Shown here piece after piece: positions 38,442 through 48,438 of a stretch of 64,000 nt of DNA. The DNA is from JBBRZM01 sp963813635 (GTDB taxonomy: Bacteria; Actinomycetota; Acidimicrobiia; IMCC26256; JBBRZM01): positions 620,001 to 684,000 of the forward strand of contig CAWEZO010000002.1 of assembly GCA_963813635.1 (NCBI GenBank). The letters run 5' to 3'. Within the stretch, counting starts at the first letter, position 1. Each line of letters opens with the position of its first letter. A program made the position numbers and the translations under genes. Under the pieces are notes generated by a model. The model saw nothing but the letters and a program-made list of their open reading frames with translations. It had not been told where the DNA came from and did not search any database.

Positions 38442-39213
38442 GTGACCACGTTCGATCCCGTCGCCCGCTTCCGTCTCGACGGCAAGGTCGCGGTCGTGAC
38501 CGGAGCAAGCTCCGGATTAGGTGCACGATTCGCCCGGGTCCTCGACGCGGCCGGCGCTCGAGTCGTGCTCGCGGCGCGCCGGATCGACCGCCTCGAAGCT
38601 TTGGCGAACGAGTTGGGAGACGCGGTGACCGTCGAGTGTGACGTCGCGCAACCGCACGCACCGGCTGCGATCATCGACGCCACGCTCGAGCGGTGCGAAC
38701 GCGTCGACGTGCTCGTCAACAACGCCGGCGCATGGGACGAGATCCCGGCGATCGACTTTCCCGTCGATCGGTTCCGCGAGATCGTCGAGATCAACCTCGT
38801 CGCTCCGTTCGCGCTTTCGCAGTGCGCAGCCCGGGCGATGATCGACACCTCCGGCGGCGGTTCCATCATCAACGTCGCCTCGCAGTACGGGCTCGTGGGC
38901 GTCAAGGCAGGTATCGCCGGCTACGCGGCTTCGAAGGGCGGGCTCGTGAACCTGACCCGCCAGCTGGCCGCAGAGTCGGGCACACGTCGGCGTACGCGTC
39001 AACGCCCTCGCACCGGGCTACTTCCCAAGTGAGATGACATCGGAGCTGTTCGACAGCGACGCGTCGCTCGACTGGATCGCGCGCACGTCACCGATGGGCC
39101 GGCCGGGCGAGCAACACGAGCTCGATGGCGCGCTCCTGTTCCTTGCCGGCGATGCGAGCAGCTACGTCACCGGCTCCGTGCTCTCGGTCGACGGCGGCTG
39201 GACGGCCGTCTGA
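38442..39213 (+). CDS. Short-chain dehydrogenase/reductase (one frameshift)
   Basis: Classical SDR, NAD(P)-dependent. The start is a GTG at 38442. The cofactor motif is VTGASSGLGARFARVL, the structural motif LVNNAGAWDE, and the active site IINVASQYG with YAASKGG. After a frame change near 38980 it continues VGVRVNALAPGYFPSEMTSE and ends VTGSVLSVDGGWTAV. Corrected length is about 256 residues. Its substrate is unknown. It converges with the subtilase gene, ten bases between the stops. The break lies in a conserved region and is probably an indel error. Confidence 0.88.
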
Positions 39214-39223
39214 TCACGACGAG

Positions 39224-39945
39224 TTACAGCGTGGCCGCGGCGCCGCGTGCGATTTGCCAGTTCGACCAGTAGGGCGCGTCGTTGGCCGTGAGCGGCCCAT
39301 GGTTTGTTCCAATCGAGAATGCGTGCAGTCCTCCGAACGCGTCGAGCGTGTAGCCGGCCGTGCCGTCTGGCAGAATCACCACCGCGCGCGCGATATCCCA
39401 GCCCGGCCAATAGGGCGCGCCGTGGACCGCAGGTGGGCCCGGGCCGTGGCCGCCGTTTCCCATCTTGAACGCGTGGAGGCCGCCCCAGCCGTCGAGCACG
39501 TAGCCGCCCGTCCCGTTGGGAAGCGAGCGCGACGCCACGCGCGATGTCCCAGCCGAGCCAGTACGGCGCGCCATACGCCGCGGGCGGGTTGGAGCCGCCC
39601 ACGATCCGAAACTTGTGCAGCCCGCCCCAGCCGTCGAGCGTGTACCCGCCCCGCGAGCCCGCAGTCGCGTTCGGCACCACCGCAATGCTCCGCGCGATGT
39701 CCCAGCCGGACCAGTACGGCGCGCCGGTCACGTCCGGGGAGGTTGACCCGAACCCGATCCGAAACTTGTGCAGTCCACCCCAACCGTCGAGCGTGTAGCC
39801 GCCGGCCGAACGTGAGATCACGGTGACGCCACGGGCGATGTCCCAGCCGCGCCACGTCGTCAGGCCGCGGGCATCGGGCGCCGGGAGGTTGCAGCCAACC
39901 GCGAACGCGTGCAGCGAGCCCCAGCCGTCGAGCGTGTACCCGCCC
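39224..39945 (-). repeat. Five tandem coding repeats of about 145 bases in the subtilase gene
   Basis: Each unit encodes GGYTLDGWGGLH followed by a variable stretch, then APYW-GWDIARG and a few hydrophobic residues. First positions of the units on the minus strand are near 39945, 39800, 39650, 39505 and 39357. The aromatic-glycine pattern and unit length suggest beta-propeller blades or a carbohydrate-binding module; that is inference. Confidence 0.8.
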
Positions 39946-41234
39946 GGGCTGTCGGTAACGTCGGCGTCGTCGGGTTGAAACCCCGTGATCGTCTGACCCA
40001 GCGCCGCTTGCACCGCCCGGAGCGGATTGAGGAGCGGTGCATTGCTCAAGGTTGCGTGCGTTACGCCGATCGCCTCGGCCTGGTCGAACAGCGTCGTGTA
40101 CACCGCGCCGGGTGCTGCGCCTGCCGCCCGCGTCAGCGCCGCGGCGGCCGCGACCAGCGGCGACGAGAACGACGTGCCCGCCTCCGCGAGATAGCCGCCA
40201 CTTCCACGCGCACCGCAGATCTGTACGCCCGGTGCCGACAAGCCCTTGCCGTCCAGCCAGCCGCCATAGTTCGAGAAGTTCGAGCGGCTGTCATCCGGGT
40301 CCGTCGATGTCGCGGCGATGACGCCCGGGGTGTTCGCGGGATACACCGGAGTCGTCGCGTCCCCCGTGTCACCGTTGTTGCCGGCCGCAGCGACGACCGT
40401 GACGTCGTGGCTGATCGCGTAGGCAACGGCGACGGTGATCATCGACGACCGTACATTTGGGTCACCCGAGAACGACATGTTGATCACGTGGGCGCCGTGG
40501 TCGACCGCGTAATAGATGGCGGCGCTGGCCGAAAAGTTGTCGCCGCTGCCTTCCGCGTCGAGCGCGCGCACGGAGAGAATGGGCGCGCCGGTGGCCGCGC
40601 CGGCAATGCCGCACGCGTTGCCGGTGGTCGCGCCGATGATGCTCGCCACGAACGTGCCGTGACCGTCGGGGTCAGTCCGGCCATATGCACTACCCGACAC
40701 GCACTCACCCGAGAGACAGTCGGCCCCGACGCTGATCACGTGACCCACGAGATCCTCATGGGCGGCGTTCACACCCGAGTCGATGACCGCAACGATTTGC
40801 TGTGCGAGCGCCGACGCGCTGACGAGAGCGCTCGCAGCGCTGAACGGCACACGCTCGAGCGCCCACTGCTGGGACCGGTAGGGGTCGGGACCCACCGCCG
40901 ACGCGTACACCCGGACCTTCGGCTCTGCTGCGATGACGCCCGGCGTGCGTCGCAGCTGCGCGACCAGCGCGTCGGCATCGCGTACCGACGGCACGCGGAA
41001 CCGCTCGACTTTGACCTCGGCACCCATTTGTACCGTCGCCCCGACGTCGACGGAACCGTCGAGGTTCGCGGCGCTCTGCGCCGCCGGCGGCGCCACCTGT
41101 TGGGGGCCCGGCGTGGGAGTCGCGACGGACGGGACGGATGCCTCGGCTGACGCCGGCCCTGCGAAACCGACAAAAGCGATAAATATCGCTGTCAGTATGA
41201 ACGGGTGTAGTCGCCGCGTACGCACCTGACGCAT
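39224..41234 (-). CDS. Secreted subtilisin-like serine protease (S8) with C-terminal repeats, one frameshift
   Basis: The ATG at 41234 is preferred over the GTG at 41249 because GGAGG (41243-41247) lies eight bases before it. A signal peptide follows (FILTAIFIAFVGFAGPASA). A propeptide region comes next, then the catalytic domain: Asp in VAVIDSGVNAAHED, His in DPDGHGTFVASIIG, oxyanion Asn in VVAAAGNNGD, and Ser in AEAGTSFSSPLVAAA. The final 240 residues are five repeats of about 48 residues (GGYTLDGWGGLHKF...WDIARG). One frame change near 39530 lies between the third and fourth repeat. Secreted protease, target unknown; the repeats may bind cell wall or substrate. Corrected length is about 669 residues. 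Confidence 0.9.
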
Positions 41235-41460
41235 CCTTCGAGCCTCCACGGAGCGCGTTCGGCGCCCACTGATGGTGGCAAGGCCATCGTAGCGGGCCGC
41301 TCAGCCCGACCGGAACTGGTGATGGACGAGGACCGCACGACCCCGGCGGTGACCGCGCTAATGGGGGTCGACCACCTCGTGCGCGGAGCGGGTGAGGATG
41401 GTCCCGAGCCGCCGGCAGGTCAGCACTCGCCAGCGCAGGACTTTGAGTTCTACGTCTAGA

Positions 41461-41586
41461 TCGTGCGTCTGCTGGTTGGTGAGGTCGACCTTGGACAACT
41501 GGTGGGATGACGTGCCTCGAGCACTGAACCATTAGCGAGCTGCTGGTCGCCTCGGGCTCGACAACCGACGACGAGGAGGACTTGGA
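41461..41586 (+). ncRNA. Candidate bridge RNA in the left end of the IS110 element
   Basis: Non-coding stretch between the left core and the transposase start. It can fold into a hairpin at 41472-41502: CTGGTTG pairs with CAACTGG around an internal AGGT/ACCT helix, leaving two internal loops. A second hairpin, GTGC-CTCGA-GCAC, is at 41512-41524. Stem-loops with internal loops in this place are what a bridge RNA needs. I could not match loop sequences to target and donor flanks by eye. Confidence 0.35.
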
Positions 41587-42804
41587 GTGGTGAAGGTGTT
41601 TGTGGGTCATGACTGGGCGGAGGCCCATCACGACATCCATGTCGAAGACGATCAGGGTCGGCGGCTCGCCAAGGCTCGACTGCCCGAAGGCGTCGAGGGC
41701 GTCGCACGGTTCCATGAGCTCCTCGCGCCGTTCGTGGAAGAACTCGGCGAGGTGACGATCGCGACCGAGACCGACCGGGGCCTGTTCGTCGCGGCGTTGG
41801 TCGCGTCCGGGTATCGGGTGCTGGCGGTGAATCCGATGTCGGCGTCTCGATATCGGGAGCGGTACTCGACATCGGGCGCGAAGTCCGATCCGGGCGATGC
41901 GTTCGTGCTTGCCGAGCTCGCTCGCACCGATGGTCACAATCATCGGCCCGTGGCTGGTGACAGCGACCTCGGAGAGGCGATCAAGGTGCTCGCGCGGGCA
42001 CATCAGCGCTTGATCTGGACCCGACAACGTCAACTCAACCAGCTGCGCTCGACGCTGCGGGAGTTCTATCCAGCCGTGCTGGAAGCGTTCGACGATCTTG
42101 GTTCCGGTGACGCGTTGGCGGTGCTGGCGATCGCGCCGACCCCGACGTTGGGACGGGGCCTGTCACGCTCGAAGATCGCCTCGGCGTTGCGGCGCGGTCG
42201 CCGCCAACGCCGCATCGATGAGCGAGCGATCGAGATCCAGACGGCGTTGCGGGCCGAGCAGCTCGAAGCCCCACCGGTCGTCGCTGCCTCGATGGGCGCG
42301 ACCGTCACCGCGCTGGTCGCGGTCGCCGTCGAGTTGACCGTCCAGGTCGATCGGCTCGAGACGGAACTGTCCGAGCATTTTGAGTTGCACCCGGACGCCA
42401 AGATCATCCGATCCGTGCCAGGACTGGGGATGATCCTGGGCGCCCGGGTGCTCGCAGAGTTCGGAGATGACCCGAACCGCTACGCGAACGCCAAGTGTCG
42501 CAAGAATTACGCCGGTACGTCACCCATCACCCGCGCCTCGGGCAAACACCGAGTCGTGCTCGCCCGCTACGCCCGTAACAAACGCCTCGCCGACGCCTGC
42601 CACCAGTGGGCGTTCTGCGCGCTCACCACCAGCCCAGGGGCACGCACCTTCTACGACCAACACCGCGCCGCTGGCGACACTCACAACCGGGCCCTACGCG
42701 CGCTCGGGAATCGGCTCGTCGGCATCCTCCACGGCTGCCTCGACCACGGCACGCTCTACGACGAACACACCGCCTGGGCACACCGCACCCAACTCGCCGC
42801 TTGA
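41587..42804 (+). CDS. IS110-family transposase (DEDD recombinase), second type
   Basis: 405 residues from a GTG, preceded by GAGGAGGACTTGGA. The DEDD domain has VFVGHDWAEAHHDIHV, TIATETDRGLFVAAL and SGAKSDPGDAFVLAELAR. The C-terminal domain has VPGLGMILGARVLAEFG and YAGTSPITRASGKHRVV with the conserved serine. It is longer than the transposase at 26 kb and only distantly alike, so the two elements are independent arrivals. The gene is complete and probably functional. It lies between the start of the subtilase gene and the end of the kinase gene. Confidence 0.94.
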   Translation: MVKVFVGHDWAEAHHDIHVEDDQGRRLAKARLPEGVEGVARFHELLAPFVEELGEVTIATETDRGLFVAALVASGYRVLAVNPMSASRYRERYSTSGAKSDPGDAFVLAELARTDGHNHRPVAGDSDLGEAIKVLARAHQRLIWTRQRQLNQLRSTLREFYPAVLEAFDDLGSGDALAVLAIAPTPTLGRGLSRSKIASALRRGRRQRRIDERAIEIQTALRAEQLEAPPVVAASMGATVTALVAVAVELTVQVDRLETELSEHFELHPDAKIIRSVPGLGMILGARVLAEFGDDPNRYANAKCRKNYAGTSPITRASGKHRVVLARYARNKRLADACHQWAFCALTTSPGARTFYDQHRAAGDTHNRALRALGNRLVGILHGCLDHGTLYDEHTAWAHRTQLAA

Positions 42805-42825
42805 CACCTACGACCCGTGGGATGT

Positions 42826-44690
42826 CTAGACGGCGGCCTTCCGCGGGCTGGCGCTCCCGGGCGACGGCGGCGGCGGGACGACGGGCTCCGGCGCTGCCGC
42901 CGGCAAGGTGAACCAGAAGGTCGCGCCGCGGTCGGGCTCGCTGGTCACCCAGATCCGACCACCGTGCGCCTCGACGAACCGCCGGGTGATCGAGAGTCCG
43001 ATACCGGTCCCGCGGCGCGAGAGCGTCGCCTCCGGCGCTTGAAAGAACGCGTCGAACACACGCTCGTGGTGATTGGGCGCGATCCCGATGCCCTCGTCGG
43101 CAACCGAGACGAGCACCTCTTCGTCGCGCGACACCGCCTCGAGGCGAACGGTCGACGCACGAGGCGAGAACTTCACCGCGTTGGTAAGCAGGTTGGTGAG
43201 GATGCGACGGATCGCGGCAAGGTCGGCGTGGACGCGCACGGTCGGATCGACATCGATCTCCAACTTGTGACCGGCCAGCACCGGCGCGAGATCGGTGACC
43301 GCATCGTCGACGCACCGGGCGAGTGAGCACGACCGCAGGTCGATCTTCACGCGGTCGGCGTCGATCCTGGCGAAGTCGAGCAACTGGTCGACCAGCCGGG
43401 CGAGGTCATCCTGGTTGTGCGAGGCCCGCCCCAGGAGCTCGCGCCGTTTCTCGTCGTCGAGCTTGTCCCAGTGGGTGAGCACGGTGCCGATAAAGCCCTT
43501 CGAAGCGGTGAGGGGGGTCCGCAACTCGTGCGACACGAGGGCGAAGAACTCGGAACGCAGGCGTGCGATCTCCTGCAACTGCTCCGCGGCGCGACGCTCC
43601 TGCTCGTACGCCTGCGCGCGGACGATCACCAGCGAGCACTGTTCGGCATAGCTCTCGAGCAGAAGACGCTCTTGATCGTCGAGTGCTCCCCGCCAGCGGT
43701 AACACGTGACGAGCGCGCCGATTGTCTCGTCGCCCACGCGCAACGGCACGGTCACGAGCGAATGCAGGCCGCCGTTCGCGAGCGCGGCACCATATACGGC
43801 CTGCCAGCCCGGAAAGCGTTCCTCGCGCTCGACATCCTTGATCATGACGGTCGCGCCCGTCGTCATCGCCAGCGCCGTGGGCCCGTCGCTGTTGATGTAC
43901 TTGGCGCGGGGCGCGGGCTCGTCAAACTGTATGGAGCCGCGTTCGCCATGTGCCGCCGCGAGGATGAACCCGTCGCCGCCCGGCAGCAGGATCGCGGCTT
44001 CGCTCGCTCCGATCGCGTCGTGTACCGAGCGCACGATCGAACTGAGCGTGGCTTCGAGGTCGGGCGTGGAAGACACCGACCGTAGTGCCTCGTACAAACG
44101 CTCGAAATGTGCGATCGACTGGCGACGCTCGCGCGTGAGCCAGTCGATGAGCAGTGCGATCGACGCGAGGTACGGGAACAGCATGAAGATGAGGTAGGCG
44201 GGTAGCCGCTCGTCGGGCGCGATGGTCCACTGAGCGAGCGCAGCCGCCACACTGCCCGCGGCCGCGAGCAACAGCCCCGCCCGAATCCCCGAGAGCGGCG
44301 TGCGGAAGACAACCGCGAGGGCGCACAGGAGCAGCGCGGGAACGAACAAGTCCGGGACCAGCACAACCGCGCCGTACAACATGACGACACCGGCTACGGA
44401 GTCGATCGTGTACGCCAGCGTCAGCGACTTGCGACCGATCACGAGATCAGCCAGCGTCGTGAACAGAACGTAGCCACCGACCAGGAGCAGCGTGTCGAGC
44501 CGCGCACCGGGCGGGAATCCCGGCACGAGCGGCGTGATCACCGCGAACAAGACCCCCAGCGCGACGCGGAGTTGGATGGAGCGCCGGTGGACGCGTCTGC
44601 GGGCGGGCCCCCAGGTTGGATCACCGGATGCCCTGAACGCGCGAACCGTCCGCTGGCGAAGGGAAGCGGCGAGCCGCCGGTAGCGTGGTC
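42826..44690 (-). CDS. Membrane sensor histidine kinase (MASE-like membrane domain, GAF, HisKA, HATPase)
   Basis: Orphan sensor kinase. Order: about six membrane helices (LRVALGVLFAVITPLVPG and onward), a GAF domain (about 150 residues, TPDLEATLSSIVRSVHDAIG), the phospho-acceptor FFALVSHELRTPLTASKGF, and the ATPase domain with NLLTNAVKFS, VADEGIGIAPN and RRGTGIGLSI. The 5' end is not settled: the frame stays open into the divergent tRNA-Leu gene, and no ATG lies between that gene and the first helix. TTG at 44550 and GTG at 44541 are candidates, or an indel hides the start. The stop codon lies inside the right end of the IS110 element. No response regulator is next to it. Confidence 0.88.
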
Positions 44691-44695
44691 GGGTC

Positions 44696-44777
44696 GCGAG
44701 CGTGGCGGAACTGGCAGACGCGCCGGGTTTAGGTCCCGGTGTCTTCGGACGTGGGGGTTCGAGTCCCTCCGCTCGCA
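44696..44777 (+). tRNA. tRNA-Leu (anticodon TAG)
   Basis: Acceptor GCGAGCG pairs with CGCTCGC, the anticodon stem CCGGG/CCCGG holds the loop TTTAGGT with anticodon TAG, and there is a long variable arm typical of tRNA-Leu (TGTCTTCGGACG). Discriminator base is A; CCA is not encoded. Confidence 0.96.
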
Positions 44778-44817
44778 CTGGCTCCATTACCCCCATTATC
44801 GCCGAAAGGCGCCGCAT

Positions 44818-47382
44818 TTACTTCCCGAAACTCATGACCTGCTGGAAGGTCGGCTTGTTGACCCACCGCATGCTGTCGGAGTTGAAGATGTACGGCAGGA
44901 ACGAGATCCGGTCGGGCACCGTCCACCCCACCCACTGACTGACATTGGGGTTGGCGAGGAACTGCGTCGAGAGCGTCTTGTGATACGCGGCATCGAGCGC
45001 GTCCCACGTCGCCTTTCTGCACTTCGCGAGGCTGCCGCCGCCGCAAAGAGCCGGAGTACCGGCCGGACGCACCTCGGCGCCCCGCGCACGACGGAGCTCA
45101 CGCCACTCGAGCGTGTACCAACCAATCTCGTCGAACGCGCTGCCACTTGCGGCGGGCGCGTTGTCGAGCGCTTGGGGACGCCGCAACTTGTCGTCGGTCA
45201 TGTAGGTACCCAGGGCGGGGTCGAACGTCGCGTGCAGCAACGGTTGCCACAAGTTGTCGACGACGGGCGTCATCGGATCGTCGTAGAAGTAGTTGTAGTC
45301 GCGGTCGCGTCGATGCGCGCCGCTCGCCGCGTAGGCGCCGAGCTTCGTGCGGATCTCCTCGAGATACGCCTTGCCCGCGGGTGCCTTGGACTTGCCCAGC
45401 ACCGCCAGCACTTCAGGTACGACGAGTTGACCACGGAGATCAGCGGTACCGGCGTCTTGCACCGCGTTCACCGCGGCGGCCGGAGTCGCGTTGGTCAGGT
45501 TCGCGGCGCGGTCACTGATGAGACGGGAACGTTGAATGGCGCCCTCGCCCCAGGCGTTGTCGGCCGACTGCCACCCGCGCGCCGGCGTGTTGTTCCACGA
45601 GACGATCTCGCCCGATGGCGGGTTGATCGCCTGAGGGTGCTGCTGCCAGGGGACGACGCCGGGCCACTCCCACTGACCGGTGCCCCAGTTAGGGAGGTCG
45701 TAGGACGCGCCCGCAGCGCGGACCGGGTAGAGGCCGGAATGGAAGTAGGCGATATCGCGCTGGTTGACGTAGGACCAGTTGAAGCTCATCGGGATCGAGC
45801 TCATCGTCGACGCGAACTGGCGCGCATTCGTCACGGTGCCCTGGTTGAGGTTCCAGAACGCCGCCGACGCCATTGCTTCCTTGTTGCGCGAGGCGCGCTG
45901 GCGTGCGATCGCGACCGGAGCACCCTTGACCGTGGCCGTACCGATCACGGGCCGGTGCACCGTGCGCCACATCGTGTGCGCGTCACCGTCGGGCTTCGTC
46001 ATCGACACGCACCGGCCGTTGAACACGTATGCGTGCGTGTCCTTGGTCACCGCGGTGCCCGCCGGGGCACACAGCTTCTCGATGCGCTCGTCGACGAGGT
46101 CGGAGTTGCCCGAGGTCGCAGTCCACGCGTAGCTCGTGGAGTGGCCGATGACGATCCACGGCCCGATACCGGGGAACGTGATGCCGCTCGCCTTGTAGCC
46201 GCCGCCTTGCAACTCCATTTCGAAGAGCAGCTGCGGATAGAAGTACGCCGACTGCGGGCCGCCCACCATGATCGGGTGATGTGACTTGGAGCGGCTCGCC
46301 GCGAGAACGAGGTGATTGCTTGCGTGCGCCGGTGGCGGCTGCACGAAGCCCTGCACCATCGAGGTCGTTTCCGGATCGACCATCGCCACCGCGTTGGGGT
46401 CGACCTTGTGGTTGGCACCGTCGGCGTAGCGCGGGTAGGGGAAGTTGCCCGGGGCCGTCGTGGCCTTGTTGGGATCGTCGGGCATCCGCAGATCGTCGTA
46501 GAGGGCCTTCCCCTGCGCCGGACCGAACTTGGATTGCAGTGCCTGGAGCGCGCGGGCGTTGCCGACTTCGTCGCCACCGCCCGCACCGAAGATGTCGTCG
46601 ACCGCGATACCTGCGGCGACCACGTCGGTTTCCGTCCACGGCTTCGGATCCTGGAGACCGAGCAGCTTCAACAGCGGCGGCGGCGATGCGCTGCCCGCGT
46701 ACCAGTGGTTGATGCCGCTCAGGTAGCTGTCGAGCGCGGACTTGATTTTCGGTCCTTCACCAGCCGGCGCCGCCGCCATCGCATCGTCGATCGACTTCTG
46801 GAGCTCCGGTTCCGTGTAGTTGACGCGCGGCAACGTGTCGAGATGGGTGATCACGTTGAGGATGCCGTCACCGCCGCCGGCAGTTTCGAGGAGACCGGTG
46901 CGGCCGAACAACCGCGCGAGCTCGAGGATCAAGAAGCGCGCTTCGGCCGTCGCGTACCCGCTGCCGTAGGCAACGTCCTCGGCGGTGGCGCCGTGCACGT
47001 GCGGCACGCTGAAGGAGTCCCAGCGGATGACGACGTTGTGGCCGGTGCTGTTGAGGTCTTCGACGCGATCCTTCAGACTCGCCTTCTGCGCGAGCGACTC
47101 CTGCTTGAAGTACTTCGCGAGGTCGGCATCGGTGAGCTTGTGGTCGGCCACCGGGTCGTCGAGGTGGTCGTACATCGATGCCTGGTCGTTGCCGTCGTAC
47201 TGCGTCGGACCGTCGGGGTAGCCGTTGCCGGGCGGCAGGATCGTGTACGCGGTGTTGGCGTTGTCGGGCGTCTCGGGAGCGAGCGGCGCCGGTTGCGCCC
47301 CGCCCGCCGACCCGGCGAAGGGCACGAGGCCCGTCATCGCCATGATCATGGCGCAGACGGTCAAGGTTCGACGTGCCCGCAT
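44818..47382 (-). CDS. Secreted penicillin-acylase-family N-terminal-nucleophile amidohydrolase
   Basis: 854 residues with a signal peptide (TVCAMIMAMTGLVPFAGSA). It follows the family plan: an alpha-subunit region (FSVPHVHGATAEDVAYGSGY, ARFLILELARLFGRTG), a linker, then the beta subunit beginning at the nucleophile serine in HASNHLVLAASRSKSHHPIM, where self-cleavage would occur before Ser. Later come GFPGIGPWIVIGHSTSYAW-like segments and SWNNTPARGW. Family members cleave beta-lactam side chains, acyl-homoserine lactones or other amides; the substrate cannot be told. It stands as a complete gene, 66 bases downstream of a small conserved gene on the same strand. Confidence 0.88.
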   Translation of the reverse strand: MRARRTLTVCAMIMAMTGLVPFAGSAGGAQPAPLAPETPDNANTAYTILPPGNGYPDGPTQYDGNDQASMYDHLDDPVADHKLTDADLAKYFKQESLAQKASLKDRVEDLNSTGHNVVIRWDSFSVPHVHGATAEDVAYGSGYATAEARFLILELARLFGRTGLLETAGGGDGILNVITHLDTLPRVNYTEPELQKSIDDAMAAAPAGEGPKIKSALDSYLSGINHWYAGSASPPPLLKLLGLQDPKPWTETDVVAAGIAVDDIFGAGGGDEVGNARALQALQSKFGPAQGKALYDDLRMPDDPNKATTAPGNFPYPRYADGANHKVDPNAVAMVDPETTSMVQGFVQPPPAHASNHLVLAASRSKSHHPIMVGGPQSAYFYPQLLFEMELQGGGYKASGITFPGIGPWIVIGHSTSYAWTATSGNSDLVDERIEKLCAPAGTAVTKDTHAYVFNGRCVSMTKPDGDAHTMWRTVHRPVIGTATVKGAPVAIARQRASRNKEAMASAAFWNLNQGTVTNARQFASTMSSIPMSFNWSYVNQRDIAYFHSGLYPVRAAGASYDLPNWGTGQWEWPGVVPWQQHPQAINPPSGEIVSWNNTPARGWQSADNAWGEGAIQRSRLISDRAANLTNATPAAAVNAVQDAGTADLRGQLVVPEVLAVLGKSKAPAGKAYLEEIRTKLGAYAASGAHRRDRDYNYFYDDPMTPVVDNLWQPLLHATFDPALGTYMTDDKLRRPQALDNAPAASGSAFDEIGWYTLEWRELRRARGAEVRPAGTPALCGGGSLAKCRKATWDALDAAYHKTLSTQFLANPNVSQWVGWTVPDRISFLPYIFNSDSMRWVNKPTFQQVMSFGK

Positions 47383-47448
47383 TTGTGGCCTCCGGCGTCG
47401 AATGGGCGCGGAGGAACAGGCGAAGCGCGACGATCGCGAGAAAACGGC

Positions 47449-47784
47449 TTACTTGCGCTTCTTGTTCTTCTTCCGGCGCTTCAGCAGACGCTTCTTCCGC
47501 GGCTCGAGGTCAGCCAGGATGTCGGGCGCGGCCGTGTTGACGATGTCTTCGGCTTCGTCGAGCAGCGCCGCCACGTCGACGCCGTCGGGCTCGGGCTCGG
47601 GCGGCTGACCCGACACACCGAGGCTGCCGTAATTCCAGCCGGCGTCCATGCGCCGCTTGGTGAATGCGGGGCAGTCGTCGGGACAACGCCAGGGCGCCTC
47701 CGGCGCGAGATCGAGCCGGCATTTCCGCACGATCTCGCCCGACGGGTAGGTCCGGCTGTCGTAGTGCTTGCAGTCGATCCGCAT
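47449..47784 (-). CDS. Small conserved actinobacterial protein with Cys/Pro-rich N-terminus and basic tail
   Basis: About 111 residues. I start it at MRIDCKHYDSRTYPSGEIVR because this is where the conserved pattern begins; an ATG at 47811 is also in frame. Cysteines occur as DCKHY, KCRLD, WRCPDDCPAF, enough for a metal site. After an acidic middle (VDVAALLDEAEDIV), it ends in an extremely basic tail (KKRLLKRRKKNKKRK), which suggests nucleic-acid binding. I do not know a function. Confidence 0.7.
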   Translation of the reverse strand: MRIDCKHYDSRTYPSGEIVRKCRLDLAPEAPWRCPDDCPAFTKRRMDAGWNYGSLGVSGQPPEPEPDGVDVAALLDEAEDIVNTAAPDILADLEPRKKRLLKRRKKNKKRK

Positions 47785-47874
47785 GGGCATCCACCCATTG
47801 TTGCGCACCAACGGCAGTTCTCCCAGGTCGCCCGCGCAGACGGCGCCGACGAGGCGCGAGGGCAGGCCCGCTCC

Positions 47875-48435
47875 CTAGCCGAGCCAGTCCGTCGCGGCCG
47901 CGAGCAGATAGCGGCTGACGGCAAGGCACTGCTCGAGCACTTCACAGGAGACCGCGTCACCGTCACGAATGTGCAGGAGAGAGACCCGCTGGTGAGCGAC
48001 GACTCGCAGGCTGCGCTCCGGGGCGTCGGTGACGGCCGGGATCGAGTCGATCGCCGACGTCTCGAGCGGGAGGTCGGGTCCGCCGAGCCCGGCCAGCTCG
48101 GTCGCCAGCACGAGCAGGTCAGGGCCTTGCGCCAGCGGCGGCAGCGCCCACGTGAAGTTGAGCGGGAAGAAGAAGTCGTCGGGAATGTCTTCGTCGTCGG
48201 GCGGCACGGCGATCACCACGTCTTCGAAGCCGAGCAGGACGCGCGGATCGATCTCGAGCGACAGGTAGAGGTCGACGGGGCCTTCGCATCCCTCCTCGGG
48301 GTGCAGGTCGACCTCCCAGGTTTGACGCAGTGAGTAGCTCTCGACGAAGTGACGCTCGTCGTGCACATGGAAGCCGTGCTCGACGGCATGATCCTTGAGG
48401 TCGGCGACGAATCCGGCGATGTCGATGACGGCCAA
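47875..48435 (-). CDS. Conserved hypothetical protein, 186 residues
   Basis: Soluble protein with no signal or membrane segment. It starts MAVIDIAGFVADLKDHAVEH and has an acidic loop PPDDEDIPDDFFFPLNFTWA, then ALPPLAQGPDLLVLATELAG. No family is recognised. The ATG at 48435 is three bases after the stop of the upstream HSL-type hydrolase, so it is co-translated with it in the long gene train. Confidence 0.75.
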   Translation of the reverse strand: MAVIDIAGFVADLKDHAVEHGFHVHDERHFVESYSLRQTWEVDLHPEEGCEGPVDLYLSLEIDPRVLLGFEDVVIAVPPDDEDIPDDFFFPLNFTWALPPLAQGPDLLVLATELAGLGGPDLPLETSAIDSIPAVTDAPERSLRVVAHQRVSLLHIRDGDAVSCEVLEQCLAVSRYLLAAATDWLG

Positions 48436-48438
48436 TGC

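Larger units (their letters stand above)
41454..42830 (+). mobile_element. IS110-family insertion sequence bounded by GTCTAGA
   Basis: The transposase (41587-42804) is flanked by the 7-base direct repeat GTCTAGA at 41454-41460 and 42824-42830, which contains the CT core expected for IS110-type recombination. That gives an element of about 1.37 kb with a long left non-coding end of about 126 bases and a short right end of about 19 bases. This is the arrangement of the IS110 subgroup, in which the left end encodes the bridge RNA. The right repeat also supplies the stop codon of the convergent histidine kinase gene. Confidence 0.7.

Noticed and set aside
25888..42830. The two IS110-family elements as a composite transposon
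   Set aside because: Their transposases differ in length and sequence and the elements belong to different subtypes, so they cannot mobilise the DNA between them as a unit.
46312..48333. Long plus-strand frame opposite the penicillin acylase and two small genes
   Set aside because: No motifs and a biased composition; the minus-strand genes are recognisable.
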